Shown: in pieces, positions 42,019 through 51,845 of the stretch
Layout of the letters: every line of letters begins with the position of its first letter
Position numbering within the stretch: the stretch's first letter is position 1
Source: an uncultured Bacteroidales bacterium
GTDB lineage: Bacteria > Bacteroidota > Bacteroidia > Bacteroidales > Muribaculaceae
Length of the DNA: 64,000 bases
Reading direction: 5' to 3'
NCBI GenBank assembly: GCA_902785925.1
Contig: CADAAI010000018.1
Location: 1-64,000 of the forward strand
The notes under the pieces: model-generated
Told to the model about the DNA's origin: nothing
Databases searched by the model: none
What the model saw: only the letters and a program-made list of their open reading frames with translations
Position numbers and translations under genes: made by a program

Positions 42019-42043
42019 AAAAACTTGAGCAAGCTCAGTTTTT
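42019..42043 (-). terminator. Terminator after the type IX-like secreted protein
   Basis: On the minus strand AAAAACTGAGC and GCTCaAGTTTTT pair with a TT loop and one bulge, right after the stop codon. Confidence 0.65.
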
Positions 42044-42046
42044 CTC

Positions 42047-43981
42047 TCACTTAATCACGACTTTCTTGCCAGCGTTGATGTAGATGCCAGGAACGCTTGG
42101 CTTACCGTTGAGTTTCTGACCCTGGATGTTGTACCAGTTGTAGTCAACCTTGCTGTCGGTAGCGATAGTGCTGATAGCAGTAGCAACCTTAGAAACGTTC
42201 ATCACGATAGGAGCAGTAAGGCCCTTCTCGCCAGTTGTCTCAGCACCCTTAACGGTGATAGTGTAGACGCCGCCTTCCTCAACGCGGAAGTTTGCACCAT
42301 TAATAAGGTTTATGTCGATATTGAGCATATCGTTGTTGATCAAGAAGTAACCAACTTGGTTCTCATCAAGACCACCAAACCAGATAGGCTCACCATCCTC
42401 ATCGAATGTGATAACCTTGAACTCAGCACCAGCCTGAAGTTCAACATTGCCTGTAAATTCAGTCTCTTCCTCGTTAGCAACGAGCTCGATGCGACCACCT
42501 TCCTCAGTCTGGTTCCAATCATTGAATGAACCAACAACGTAGAACTCGTTCATCTCGGGCTCAACTGGCTGCTCCTCGACACTAGTGTAAACTACAGTCA
42601 TCTTGGGCAAGAACTCGGCATGCTCATTGCTGCCGCTTGCTCCCCACTGAGAATAGGCTGTAATAGCCTCTTGGGCTACACCATAGAAATAGGTGCGCTG
42701 CCAGCCACCTTTAATAGCGTTATAAGTCTGAACTGCAAGGTTTCCACCCTCATAAATATATGGAGTGTCAAATACAAATTCGATTTCAGTTGCGCCGTTC
42801 ACCAATTGCAGTGTTGCCACCTTGGTGAGATCGGTCACCAAGTTATCGGGAACCGAGATAGCAGTCTCGCAATTGAAAGCAGTCTCCTCGGTTGGAGCAA
42901 GACTCAACTCATAGGTTGGCATAGACGACATATTGATTGCCTGTGCAGCATAGAATCGGAGAGCAGTAATCTTCTTACCAACGAGATCTGTGAGCATATC
43001 GGCTGGATAGAGCATCTGCACCATTGCGCCCTGAGTGTCGCCATAGTAACCGTGGATAGGAGCAATCTGACACTGATTCTCGCCTTCGCAAACGGTGAGC
43101 TCAAACTCATTGGGGCAGTTGCCACTCAAAGCAACTGTGAATGTTCCGGCCTCGCCACAGTCGATGGTCATTGTGCCTGTATACTCGCCAAACTCAGTTG
43201 GAGCAAATTTCACAGGAATCTCAACTGTTTCTTTAGAAGCGAGTTCTGCAGCTACATATGTGGTGCTGAATGGAGCCTCAAGGCCACTGATGGCAGGAGT
43301 AAAGGCATTGGCACCTTTGTTCTTCAAAGTCACATTCATAACCTTCTCGGTATCCAAAGTGGTCTTACCAAACTCTAGCTTGTCGGTGCTAACCCAAGCA
43401 GCATAGTCGGCAAGAGGAGCAGGAGCATAGGTAAATGTGGTCTTAGGCATGAAGTTGTAGGTAGATGTCCTACTCATTGAGATTTTAGCCTCCTGATTGG
43501 CACCCACAAAGCTGTTGCTCTTCCAACCTGCTGCAGTAGTTACCAAACACTCAAACACCAAGTTACCACCATTATAAACGAATGGAGTGTCAAAAACAAT
43601 TTCAACTTCGGTGGCACCTGATTCGGCTGACTCATAAACAGACTTAACTACTGTAAGACCGGTAATAGCACTAGCTGTTTCATAAGCATTCTGAGTAGTA
43701 GTGCCCATAGAGATTTGACATTGAGCATCGGGAACTGCTGTGAAAGTGCCGCTAGTATAGAACTTGATTGAACTAATAGTGCCACCAATCATGTCTTCAA
43801 CCATCGACTCATTGTAGATGACTTGAGTGGTTGTTCCTTCACTGTCCCAATACATCATGTTCAGAGGAACGCTACTACTAGTAAGGGTACCATCAGCAAC
43901 TGTTAGAGTTGCAGGCTCTTGTGCTCCAAGAGACAGAGCGCCGGCAGCAATAACTGCCAGAGAAAGTAAAAATTTCTTCAT
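42047..43981 (-). CDS. Multidomain secreted protein with type IX-like C-terminal signal
   Basis: 644 residues. A signal peptide leads to a repeated unit of about 150 residues (about 25-190 and 300-470: compare GTISSIKFYTSGTF with KITALRFYAAQA, and GATEVEIVFDTPFVYNGGNLVFE with its later twin). An ASH-like domain lies between (about 195-300). A SusE/F-like or E-set module (FYVVGSFNDWN, about 480-600) follows. The end is YNWYNIQGQKLNGK...GIYINAGKKVVIK, like the type A sorting domain of type IX secretion cargo. It has no dockerin, unlike its neighbours. Function is unknown; binding of glycans or protein is likely. The -7 box is at complement 44025-44032. Confidence 0.75.
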   Translation of the reverse strand: MKKFLLSLAVIAAGALSLGAQEPATLTVADGTLTSSSVPLNMMYWDSEGTTTQVIYNESMVEDMIGGTISSIKFYTSGTFTAVPDAQCQISMGTTTQNAYETASAITGLTVVKSVYESAESGATEVEIVFDTPFVYNGGNLVFECLVTTAAGWKSNSFVGANQEAKISMSRTSTYNFMPKTTFTYAPAPLADYAAWVSTDKLEFGKTTLDTEKVMNVTLKNKGANAFTPAISGLEAPFSTTYVAAELASKETVEIPVKFAPTEFGEYTGTMTIDCGEAGTFTVALSGNCPNEFELTVCEGENQCQIAPIHGYYGDTQGAMVQMLYPADMLTDLVGKKITALRFYAAQAINMSSMPTYELSLAPTEETAFNCETAISVPDNLVTDLTKVATLQLVNGATEIEFVFDTPYIYEGGNLAVQTYNAIKGGWQRTYFYGVAQEAITAYSQWGASGSNEHAEFLPKMTVVYTSVEEQPVEPEMNEFYVVGSFNDWNQTEEGGRIELVANEEETEFTGNVELQAGAEFKVITFDEDGEPIWFGGLDENQVGYFLINNDMLNIDINLINGANFRVEEGGVYTITVKGAETTGEKGLTAPIVMNVSKVATAISTIATDSKVDYNWYNIQGQKLNGKPSVPGIYINAGKKVVIK

Positions 43982-44139
43982 TTTTTTAAAAAAATTAGTT
44001 TAGTAAAAATATTAATTAGTCTCGCAAATTTAACGAAAAAAATGTGAGTCGTTCAGTAAATTATGTAATGGTAAAATTGCGCCACAAAATTATATAATTA
44101 TTTCAAAATACAATAATAAAACTTCTAATTTTTTTCATT

Positions 44140-44177
44140 TTTATAAAGAGCACCCTAATTTATAAAGAGCACTCTAA
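44140..44177. repeat. Two tandem 19-bp direct repeats in a divergent promoter region
   Basis: TTTATAAAGAGCACCCTAA (44140-44158) is directly followed by TTTATAAAGAGCACTCTAA (44159-44177). They differ at one base. They lie between the divergent genes 43981 (minus) and 44316 (plus) and may be a regulator site. The rest of this 334-bp gap is A/T-rich with a promoter on each strand and no gene. Confidence 0.7.
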
Positions 44178-44254
44178 CCTGTTTTTTTTAGCTGACTAAA
44201 AATTTGGCATTCGCCTAAAAACACGTAACAATGAAATGGTCATTATTGATAATA

Positions 44255-44286
44255 TTTGCACATTTGATTTTGAATTATTAAATTTG
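44255..44286 (+). promoter_or_regulatory. Promoter of the Cthe_2159-like gene
   Basis: TTTG (44255-44258), 20 bp, TAAATTTG (44279-44286), 30 bp before the ATG. Confidence 0.65.
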
Positions 44287-44315
44287 CACACTTTATATAT
44301 AAAAACTTAAACTAA

Positions 44316-45815
44316 ATGAAGAAGATAATCATAGCGGCGATGCTCGTGCTGGGAGCTGCCATAGGATATAATGCCAGCGCTCTAACAGGTGACGTGAATG
44401 GCGACGGTTCGGTGACTGCTGCCGATGTAACTGCACTCTACGACTACCTGCTCAACAATGACCAGACTTTCTTGGCGACAAGCGACGTTGACGGCGACGG
44501 CGTAATCACTGCTGGCGATGTGACAGCGATCTACAATATAATCCTAAATGGCGAGGAACCTGACCCTGGCATCGATGACTACAACGTGAATATCGTATAC
44601 GACGGTGAAAATGCCACCGTTATCGTTGCCAAAAACATCAGGAGCCTGATGACGGTAGTGGTGAACGGTGCACACGTTAACATAGCTGCCGACCCAACAT
44701 TACAGGACTCGGTGATTTATAACCTTAGCGGCACCACAAGCAATGGTTCGTTCTACATGGACGGTGATTACAAGTGCTATGTTAACCTCAACGACCTCAC
44801 AATCAACAATCCTGACAGCGCCGCCATCAACATCGACAACGGAAAACGCATCGACCTCACACTTACCGGCACCAACACGCTGACCGACGCCACTGGCGGA
44901 ACACAAAAAGCCTGCTGCTTCATCAATGGCCACGCCGTGATTGCCGGCACTGGAACACTCACCTTGACGGGCAACTCAAAGCACGCCTACTTTAGCGATG
45001 AGTACACCCGCATCACTAGCGGCACCATCACCGTGCTTAACTCGGCAAGCGATGGAATGCACGTAAACCAGTACCTACAGATGGATGGTGGCACAGTGAC
45101 CATCAACACCACTGGAGGCGATGGCATTGACGTGGGATGCACCAAGGATGAAGCCGACACCAACAACGGCCAGTTCATCATGAACGCTGGCACTATCAAT
45201 ATCACCACCAGTGCCAATGCCGTGAAGGGCATCAAGTGCGAGTCGATAATGACCATTGCAGGTGGCAACATCACTGCCAGCACTAGTGGCGACGCAGTGT
45301 ACAACGCAGCCGAAGACGATATAAGCAGTTGTGCAGCCATCAAGTGCGACAGCACCTTCAACATGACTAACGGCACAATCTACCTCACTAGCACTGGAGC
45401 TGGAGGCAAGGGCTTGAACTCCGACGGCAGCGTCAACATTAGTGGCGGAACATTCACAGTGATAACCACAGGCGACGTGTATGAGTACTCCTCGACCCAC
45501 GACACCAAGGCTGGCGGCGTTAAGGCCGACGGCGCCATCACACTGAGTGGCGGAACCATCAAGGTAGCAGCCAGCCGTGACGATGCACGCGCCTTCAATG
45601 GCGAGTGCGGATTCTTCACCAATGGTGGCTACATTATGGGCATTGGCGGTAGATCGTCAACCGTTAGCCCTGGATATACCCAGACCTACAAATACTTGCG
45701 CAACCAAGTTGTGACTGGTGGCACCACCTTCACCGCCGAGGGTATGTCGTTCGAGATTCCCGCCAATTACAGCAATCCTAGCGCCCTTGTTGTGGTATCG
45801 ACCCCTGACTTGTAA
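44316..45815 (+). CDS. Cthe_2159-like beta-helix protein with N-terminal dockerin-like repeats
   Basis: 499 residues. The signal peptide ends near YNASA. Two dockerin-like loops follow at once (GDVNGDGSVTAADVTALYDYL, DVDGDGVITAGDVTAIYNIIL). From about residue 90 the sequence is a right-handed beta-helix of the carbohydrate-binding Cthe_2159 (PF14262) family. Its many short G-x-I/V-T turns include GTLTLTGNSKHAYFSDEYTRI, SASDGMHVNQYLQM, GGDGIDVGC and SGGTIKV. Cthe_2159 binds polygalacturonate and crystalline cellulose. As in the amylase, the dockerin is N-terminal. Confidence 0.82.
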   Translation: MKKIIIAAMLVLGAAIGYNASALTGDVNGDGSVTAADVTALYDYLLNNDQTFLATSDVDGDGVITAGDVTAIYNIILNGEEPDPGIDDYNVNIVYDGENATVIVAKNIRSLMTVVVNGAHVNIAADPTLQDSVIYNLSGTTSNGSFYMDGDYKCYVNLNDLTINNPDSAAINIDNGKRIDLTLTGTNTLTDATGGTQKACCFINGHAVIAGTGTLTLTGNSKHAYFSDEYTRITSGTITVLNSASDGMHVNQYLQMDGGTVTINTTGGDGIDVGCTKDEADTNNGQFIMNAGTINITTSANAVKGIKCESIMTIAGGNITASTSGDAVYNAAEDDISSCAAIKCDSTFNMTNGTIYLTSTGAGGKGLNSDGSVNISGGTFTVITTGDVYEYSSTHDTKAGGVKADGAITLSGGTIKVAASRDDARAFNGECGFFTNGGYIMGIGGRSSTVSPGYTQTYKYLRNQVVTGGTTFTAEGMSFEIPANYSNPSALVVVSTPDL

Positions 45816-45846
45816 AAACCTAGCATTTATTGAACCTCACAACATA

Positions 45847-45888
45847 GAAGTGAATCCCAATTATTATACATTTAATGGGATTCACTTC
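45847..45888 (+). terminator. Terminator after the Cthe_2159-like gene
   Basis: GAAGTGAATCCCA (45847-45859) and TGGGATTCACTTC (45876-45888) are a perfect 13-bp stem. The T-tract that follows is weak. Confidence 0.6.
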
Positions 45889-45945
45889 ACATTCATTTTA
45901 ATACCCTCATTTATAGCAAATCGGTCATTAGTTTAACAAAATAAC

Positions 45946-47436
45946 ATGAGAAAAATCAGTATATTAGCTCTACTCGCATCAATAGCATTGCTTGGATGGG
46001 CAAGCGACACATGGACCTTGCGTGGAGTGGAATATCAGGTCGACACTCTGTTCCACAACCAAGTGGGACCTGGCACCACTCAAACATCGCTGTGGTTCCA
46101 CAACGATAGTTGCAAGCTGCGAGTGTTTTACTGCACCATCGACATGACCAACCCTTGGATATCACTGAAGGGGGTGTGTGCCACCGATATGCTGGCTGGC
46201 AAAGAGTGTGTCTCGGCAATGGCCGAGCGCAAAAGCAAGCCTGGTCAACGCTACTTTGTGGGCATCAATGCCGATTTCTTCAACACCCGCGGCACCACTG
46301 GCCGTGGAGTGTCGATAGTAGGCACCACAGTTGGCTCCACAGTGGTCGACGGAGAAATCTTCCGCGCCCGCAACAATGCCTCTCTCTACAAGAACCTCAT
46401 CATCGACAAGGACGAGAAAATCTATATTGACCCTTTTGTTTTTGGTGGCACGCTTACCACTCCATCGAGGCAGACTGCCACATTAGGCGGAGTTAACACC
46501 TATTCAAGTGAATGCAATAACAAAATAGTAATCTATACCAATCGATATTATGGTAGCACCGACCAAACCAACGACGGCACCGAACTTGTGGCACGCCTTG
46601 CCGAGGGCGAGACATTTGAGAGTGCCCGCCCCTACAAAATGATTGTCGAGAGCGACACCTGCACTGCTGGCGACATGACCATTCCTGAAGGCAAATTTGT
46701 GATTCGAGGGCGTGGCACGGCAGCCACAGTCGTTAACTCGCTGCTGGTGGGCGACACTATCACAATTTCTCCTTCATGGACATTTGGTGACCTGAGCATA
46801 GAACCCGAACAAGTCATTTCGGGTAACCCCAAGATACTTGCCGACGGTGTGGTGCTCGACACTGAGGGCGAGCGTCGAGATGCCTGCCAGCTGCATCCGC
46901 GCTCGGCAGTGGGCTACAGCGATGGCGGCAACAAAGTGTATTTTTTGGTTGTTGACGGCCGCTCAACCATCAGCGACGGCGTGAGGACCAGTGTGCTAGC
47001 CGACATAATGCGCTATGCCGGTGCCACCGATGCCATGAATATTGACGGTGGCGGTTCCTCCACCCTCTATACCAGCGCGTTAGGCGTTCGCAACAAACCC
47101 AGTGATGGCAAAGAGCGCGCCGACGGCAATGGTCTCTTCGCTGTGAGCAGTGCTCCCGACAATAGCGCGCTAGCCGAGCTGCGCTTCGTAGACTTTAGCC
47201 TTGTGGTGCCCAAGGATGGCATCTACACCCCACACTTCTACGGATACAACAAGTATGGCATGCTCATCGACGACGATGTTCAGGGCGTGGAGCTGTCATG
47301 TTCCGAGTCGCTAGGCACCATATGCGACAAATGCACCCTAGTTGCCACAGGAAGCGGCACAGGAATTCTCACAGGCACACTAGGCGACATAGGCGTGAGC
47401 GCAACACTCACCATTAGAGAAAGTAGGAACCACTAG
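45946..47436 (+). CDS. Phosphodiester glycosidase family protein (NAGPA-like)
   Basis: 496 residues. The signal peptide ends in GWAS. From about residue 90 there is an NAGPA-type (PF09992) domain: YFVGINADFFNTRG, the HPRSAVGYSDGGNKVYFLVVDGR block and AMNIDGGGSSTLY with its Gly-rich turn. These enzymes remove N-acetylglucosamine or other sugars from phosphodiester-linked glycans, such as teichoic-acid-like or mannose-phosphate structures. The last 90 residues form an Ig-like end (LSLVVPKDG..LTGTLGDIGVSATLTI). There is no dockerin, unlike both neighbouring secreted proteins. Confidence 0.85.
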   Translation: MRKISILALLASIALLGWASDTWTLRGVEYQVDTLFHNQVGPGTTQTSLWFHNDSCKLRVFYCTIDMTNPWISLKGVCATDMLAGKECVSAMAERKSKPGQRYFVGINADFFNTRGTTGRGVSIVGTTVGSTVVDGEIFRARNNASLYKNLIIDKDEKIYIDPFVFGGTLTTPSRQTATLGGVNTYSSECNNKIVIYTNRYYGSTDQTNDGTELVARLAEGETFESARPYKMIVESDTCTAGDMTIPEGKFVIRGRGTAATVVNSLLVGDTITISPSWTFGDLSIEPEQVISGNPKILADGVVLDTEGERRDACQLHPRSAVGYSDGGNKVYFLVVDGRSTISDGVRTSVLADIMRYAGATDAMNIDGGGSSTLYTSALGVRNKPSDGKERADGNGLFAVSSAPDNSALAELRFVDFSLVVPKDGIYTPHFYGYNKYGMLIDDDVQGVELSCSESLGTICDKCTLVATGSGTGILTGTLGDIGVSATLTIRESRNH

Positions 47437-47633
47437 AACCTGTGGCGAACAAAACAGTGTCCGGATTAATACACTGCGATGATATCACTTCTTTCAAAGC
47501 GCAATCCCTACCAAAGTTGGTAAAAAGAGAAGAAAATTGTTTCTTTTTGTTCTTTTTTCGTTTCAAGACGTTAAAAAACATGTTATGGATTAAATTTCTT
47601 GACATATTTTTATAAACAAATTGGATTTTTATA

Positions 47634-47641
47634 TAAATTTG
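47634..47641 (+). promoter_or_regulatory. -7 box of the S8 protease gene
   Basis: TAAATTTG, 65 bp before the ATG. No -33 box at the normal distance is clear. Confidence 0.45.
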
Positions 47642-47705
47642 TGAGCTTTTTCAAAGTATATATACATAAACACATATCTATTAACAACTTTATTACCTAT
47701 CTTTT

Positions 47706-50700
47706 ATGAGAAAGTTTTTCCTATTCATGATGGCACTTAGTGTGTCGCTCGCTATGGCAGCAGGCGATAAACTAAGCGCTCCAACCAAGGTGTTCTTGCA
47801 ACAACGCGCCAATGGCGTGACAGTGAACGCAGAACAAAAGCGCGCACTCGCAACACCAAAGAAAATCAATGGGGTGGAGTATGTGGAATGCTTCATTTCT
47901 CTCAATGGCGCTTCAATAGCCGAACTCGAGGCTAACGGAGTGAAAGTTACTGGCAAGTTCAGTGATTTTGTTATTGCTAGTATTCCTATCACCAAGCTTG
48001 AAACAGTTTCTCAGCTCAAAGGTGTCAAACAAGTGGGTATCTCTCGCAACGTGCGACTGCTCACCGACGTGGCTAAAGGCATCGTAAATGCCGATAAAGC
48101 ATGGGACGGAACAAACTATGGTCTACCCCAAGGCTATACCGGACAAGGTGTAGTTGTTGGTCTTATCGATGACGGTATCCAGTTCAATCACCGCGCTTTC
48201 CTTGATGACAACGGCAACACCCGCGTTAAAGCGGTTTATATGCCTAACGCAACAAGCGCCAACGGCGGCACAAAGGCAACTATCGACGGAGTGCAGCTCA
48301 TGGGTTACCAGTACACCACTCCCAGCCAAATTGCAAACCTCACCTGCGACGACACTGGCGAGAGCCACGGCACGCACACCTCAGGTATCGCTGCCGGTTC
48401 CCATGTGGGCAACTATGCTGGTATGGCTCCCGAGGCCGACCTGATTCTCGCTGGCTGCGGTGCTTCACTCACCGACAATGCCATTATGAGCTCGGCCAAG
48501 TACATTGGTTGGTATGCCCAGCAGCTTGGCAAGCCATGCGTTATCAGCATCAGCCTGGGTAGCGACATCGGTCCCCATGATGGAATGAGCTTGATTAGCC
48601 GTGCCTACACCGAGGTGGCCAACACCTATGGCGCAGTTATCCTGCTTGCTGCAGGTAACGAGGCCGACATCATTGGCCACGCTCACAAGACCCTTTCAAG
48701 CTCCGACGACTACATGGCTGTCACCAATAACGTTTCGGGCAGCTGGTGGGGAAGTGCCACCGGTTCCTGCGACATCTGGAACAGCACTAGCGATGAGCTT
48801 CAAATTAAAATTATTGTAGGCAGTTCACAGAGTAACTGGATGACCAGTGGCACCTTTAGCGGTGTTACCGTTTCGGGTGGTGTTGATGCCTACAACAATC
48901 GCTACAACTTGTATATCGAGAGCAGCGAGTCATCGGCAACCTACGTAATCAAGGGTAGCGCCGGAAACACCATCAACGTATATACCGACTGCTGGTACAG
49001 CACCCTGAGCTCTTCGTCGGGCAGCGTGAGTGGTTACACCATCACCCCAGGAACCTATGAGGGGTCGATGTGTGACGACATGACATCTCCTAAGGTCATC
49101 AGTGTGGGAGCACAGGCTTCTCGCTCTAGCGACGGCTACGGCCAGGGCGATGTGGCCTACTTCTCAAGCTTTGGTACCGACTTCAATGGCGTTAACCAGC
49201 CCTTCATCACCGCTCCTGGCCACTATGTGATTTCATCGGTCAATGGCTATGACTCTTATCAGTCGGTTTCTTGGTCAACGAGCTACAATGGTCAGACCTA
49301 CAATTGGGGTCAGATGAGTGGTACCTCAATGGCAACTCCTTGTGCCGCTGGTGTGGTTGCTCTGTATCTGCAGGCCGACCCAACCCTCGACGTTGACCGC
49401 GTGAAGGAAATTATCGCCGAGACCGCCACTGCCTATCCCGCCAGTGCTTCTAGCCCTGTCATGGCTCGTGGACATGGTATCATCAATGCCCTCGACGGTA
49501 TTGAGTACATCCTCCAGCATCAAGGCCCAACAATTGTTGCCAAGCCCGATAATGTTAACTTTGAGGGCTATCAAGGCGAGACCTACACAGAAGTTATCTC
49601 TGTTAAGGGTTACAACCTGTCCCAGCCCATTAATATCGCTAAGAGCGGTTCAAATGTTTACAGTGTAAGCCCAACAACCATCAGTCCTGAGGACGCTTAC
49701 AACGGTGTTGACGTAACTGTGACATACGCTCCTACAGCAGCTGGCCAGACAACAGCAACCCTCACCCTCACTAGTGCCGAGGCCGAGACCAAGACCGTGA
49801 CAATCACTGGCGTTGCTCAACCTAGGGTTCCAACCATTCTTACCGATCCCGAGAGCCTGAGCTTCAATGCTAAACTATCGACTCCAATGACCAAGATCGT
49901 GAAAGTGAACGGCTTGTTCCTCACCAACGACATCAACATCACCCTTGAGGACCAGAATGGTGTGTTTACCGTTTCGCCAACCACAATTCCAAAGAACAGC
50001 ACAGGCATTGACACTCCAGTTAATGTGAATGTGACCTTCACTTCGGACGTAGAAGGCGAATATTCAGGCATGCTCACCTTCACCAGCAATGGTGCTGTGA
50101 CCAAGACTGTCGCACTCACTGCTAAAGCAAGCGACAAGGGCACCGCAGCCGATCCTTACCTCGACATTGCCAAATATGAATCAATCGACGAGGTAGGTGC
50201 TACTGTAACTGGCATGAGCACTATCTACAAGTACACCGAGTATGAGGACGACGAGTGCGCATGGCTCACCGTCTCTAACTATGGTGCCCTCAAGACCGAT
50301 GGCAACCAGAACTGGTTCACTATCGAAGGCACCGAGAAGACCGGCACAGAGTCATGGGGCGCTACCGATGTATTCTTGGGCAGCTCACCCTACTTTGGCA
50401 GTGGAACTGCTTACTATACCGACTGGAACGAGAATTATCAAACATTCTACGTTACCAACTGCTCACAGGTTAAGCAGTTTGCCGAGAACCGCAGCAACAC
50501 TACTTATCCATTGAAGATGTACATCTATGAGTGCACTGTCAATGCCAATGGAACAGTTACTCCTAGCAGCAATCCTGTTCAAACCAAGCAGAACACGACC
50601 ACCAGCAAGGAAGTTCTGGCATCGGATCCTCTCGACCCAGAGAAGGTTTACAAGATTGCCATCTACAACGACTACTCTAAGCTCTATGAGATTGGCTTCA

Positions 50701-51614
50701 AGACTCCTATTTCAGGCGTTCAGGCTCCAGTGGCTACCGAGGCAACACTCGTAGGTCCTACCTATTTCACTGCCAACTGGACTCCATGCGAGGGTGCTAC
50801 AAGCTATATCCTGCGCGTTACTCCTAAGAACTACGACATCCTCACCGAGGGCTTCTCGAAGTTCACCAAGAGTGGTTCACAAGACATCAGCAGCAACCTT
50901 GACAACTACATGGATAACGCAGGTTGGACAGGTTCTAAGATATATGAAGCCATTGGTGGCGCACGCTTAGGCACTGGTTCATCTGTTGGATCAATGACTT
51001 CTCCAGGCCTCACACTGACCGAGAACAAGGTAACTGTAACCTTCAAGGCTAAGACTTTAAACAACGACACCAACTGCAACTTCAAGGTTTCTTGTGGCAA
51101 CTCAAGCGAGACCGTTACACTGCCTAACAACACCGAAGCAACCTACACTGTAGTTCTCAACTGCAATGCAGCTGCCAACCAGAAGATTAAGTTTGAGACC
51201 ACAGCCGCTAGCAAGCGTGTGGTACTCACCAGCATCCACATCATCGATGGCGAGCATGCTGGCAAGGCTATCGACCTCGACGGTGTAACATTCACTGACA
51301 TCACTACCAACAGCTACAAGGTTGTTGACCTGTCGCCAGCCACTACCTACCTCTATGATGTTAAGGCTGTTTACGGCAACAAACAGAGCTGGTGGTCTAA
51401 CGCTATCTCAGTCACAACCGTTGGTGGCGTAATTCCAGGCGACGTTAATGGCGATGGTCTGGTAACTTCGGTTGATGTCACTGCCCTTTACAACTATCTG
51501 CTCAACAATGACGACAGCGACATTGTTAACGGCGACCAGAACGGTGACGGCCAGATTACCTCTAACGACGTTACAGTTGTCTACAACATCATGCTTGGCC
51601 AGAAAAAGAATTAA
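47706..51614 (+). CDS. Subtilisin-like (S8) serine protease with C-terminal dockerin-like repeats
   Basis: 1302 residues. A signal peptide and inhibitor-like propeptide (to about 130) precede an S8 domain with Asp in GLIDDGIQ (about D155), His in ESHGTHTSG (about H221) and Ser in MSGTSMATP (about S541); a protease-associated insertion lies between His and Ser. After about 600 there are two ASH-like domains, an unnamed domain of about 190 residues shared with the three C10 proteases (about 815-1005), a choice-of-anchor/jelly-roll part (about 1020-1230) and a dockerin-like pair at the end (DVNGDGLVTSVDVTALYNYL). It should be an exported endoprotease that feeds on or processes proteins. Confidence 0.88.
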   Translation: MRKFFLFMMALSVSLAMAAGDKLSAPTKVFLQQRANGVTVNAEQKRALATPKKINGVEYVECFISLNGASIAELEANGVKVTGKFSDFVIASIPITKLETVSQLKGVKQVGISRNVRLLTDVAKGIVNADKAWDGTNYGLPQGYTGQGVVVGLIDDGIQFNHRAFLDDNGNTRVKAVYMPNATSANGGTKATIDGVQLMGYQYTTPSQIANLTCDDTGESHGTHTSGIAAGSHVGNYAGMAPEADLILAGCGASLTDNAIMSSAKYIGWYAQQLGKPCVISISLGSDIGPHDGMSLISRAYTEVANTYGAVILLAAGNEADIIGHAHKTLSSSDDYMAVTNNVSGSWWGSATGSCDIWNSTSDELQIKIIVGSSQSNWMTSGTFSGVTVSGGVDAYNNRYNLYIESSESSATYVIKGSAGNTINVYTDCWYSTLSSSSGSVSGYTITPGTYEGSMCDDMTSPKVISVGAQASRSSDGYGQGDVAYFSSFGTDFNGVNQPFITAPGHYVISSVNGYDSYQSVSWSTSYNGQTYNWGQMSGTSMATPCAAGVVALYLQADPTLDVDRVKEIIAETATAYPASASSPVMARGHGIINALDGIEYILQHQGPTIVAKPDNVNFEGYQGETYTEVISVKGYNLSQPINIAKSGSNVYSVSPTTISPEDAYNGVDVTVTYAPTAAGQTTATLTLTSAEAETKTVTITGVAQPRVPTILTDPESLSFNAKLSTPMTKIVKVNGLFLTNDINITLEDQNGVFTVSPTTIPKNSTGIDTPVNVNVTFTSDVEGEYSGMLTFTSNGAVTKTVALTAKASDKGTAADPYLDIAKYESIDEVGATVTGMSTIYKYTEYEDDECAWLTVSNYGALKTDGNQNWFTIEGTEKTGTESWGATDVFLGSSPYFGSGTAYYTDWNENYQTFYVTNCSQVKQFAENRSNTTYPLKMYIYECTVNANGTVTPSSNPVQTKQNTTTSKEVLASDPLDPEKVYKIAIYNDYSKLYEIGFKTPISGVQAPVATEATLVGPTYFTANWTPCEGATSYILRVTPKNYDILTEGFSKFTKSGSQDISSNLDNYMDNAGWTGSKIYEAIGGARLGTGSSVGSMTSPGLTLTENKVTVTFKAKTLNNDTNCNFKVSCGNSSETVTLPNNTEATYTVVLNCNAAANQKIKFETTAASKRVVLTSIHIIDGEHAGKAIDLDGVTFTDITTNSYKVVDLSPATTYLYDVKAVYGNKQSWWSNAISVTTVGGVIPGDVNGDGLVTSVDVTALYNYLLNNDDSDIVNGDQNGDGQITSNDVTVVYNIMLGQKKN

Positions 51615-51636
51615 TATCACTGCAAGCATGCGAAAT

Positions 51637-51670
51637 AGAGAAAGCGCTCACAGCTGTGAGCGCTTTCTCT
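51637..51670 (+). terminator. Terminator after the S8 protease gene
   Basis: A perfect 34-nt palindrome with 17-bp arms (AGAGAAAGCGCTCACAG) followed by TTGTATATTTT. Confidence 0.85.
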
Positions 51671-51723
51671 TTGTATATTTTAATGTATAAAAATAAATAA
51701 CTAATTAAAGAATAACTAAAAAC

Positions 51724-51754
51724 TTGCATAATTAATATAATTTCTGTAATTTTG
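51724..51754 (+). promoter_or_regulatory. Promoter of the first C10 protease gene
   Basis: TTG (51724-51726), 20 bp, TAATTTTG (51747-51754). A conserved leader follows: CCAATGATTGAATTGG at 51774 recurs before the second protease gene at 55297. Confidence 0.65.
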
Positions 51755-51845
51755 ACGGCTACTTTTCAAAATCCAATGATTGAATTGGGTTAAAGACCAA
51801 GCATAGGCTATTTTTAAAACAACTATATTTTTAAATTACTCATCA

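Noticed and set aside
47456-47477. CAGTGT...ACACTG inverted repeat after the phosphodiester glycosidase gene
   Set aside because: Only 6 bp of stem with a 10-base loop and no T-tract; too weak to call a terminator or an operator.
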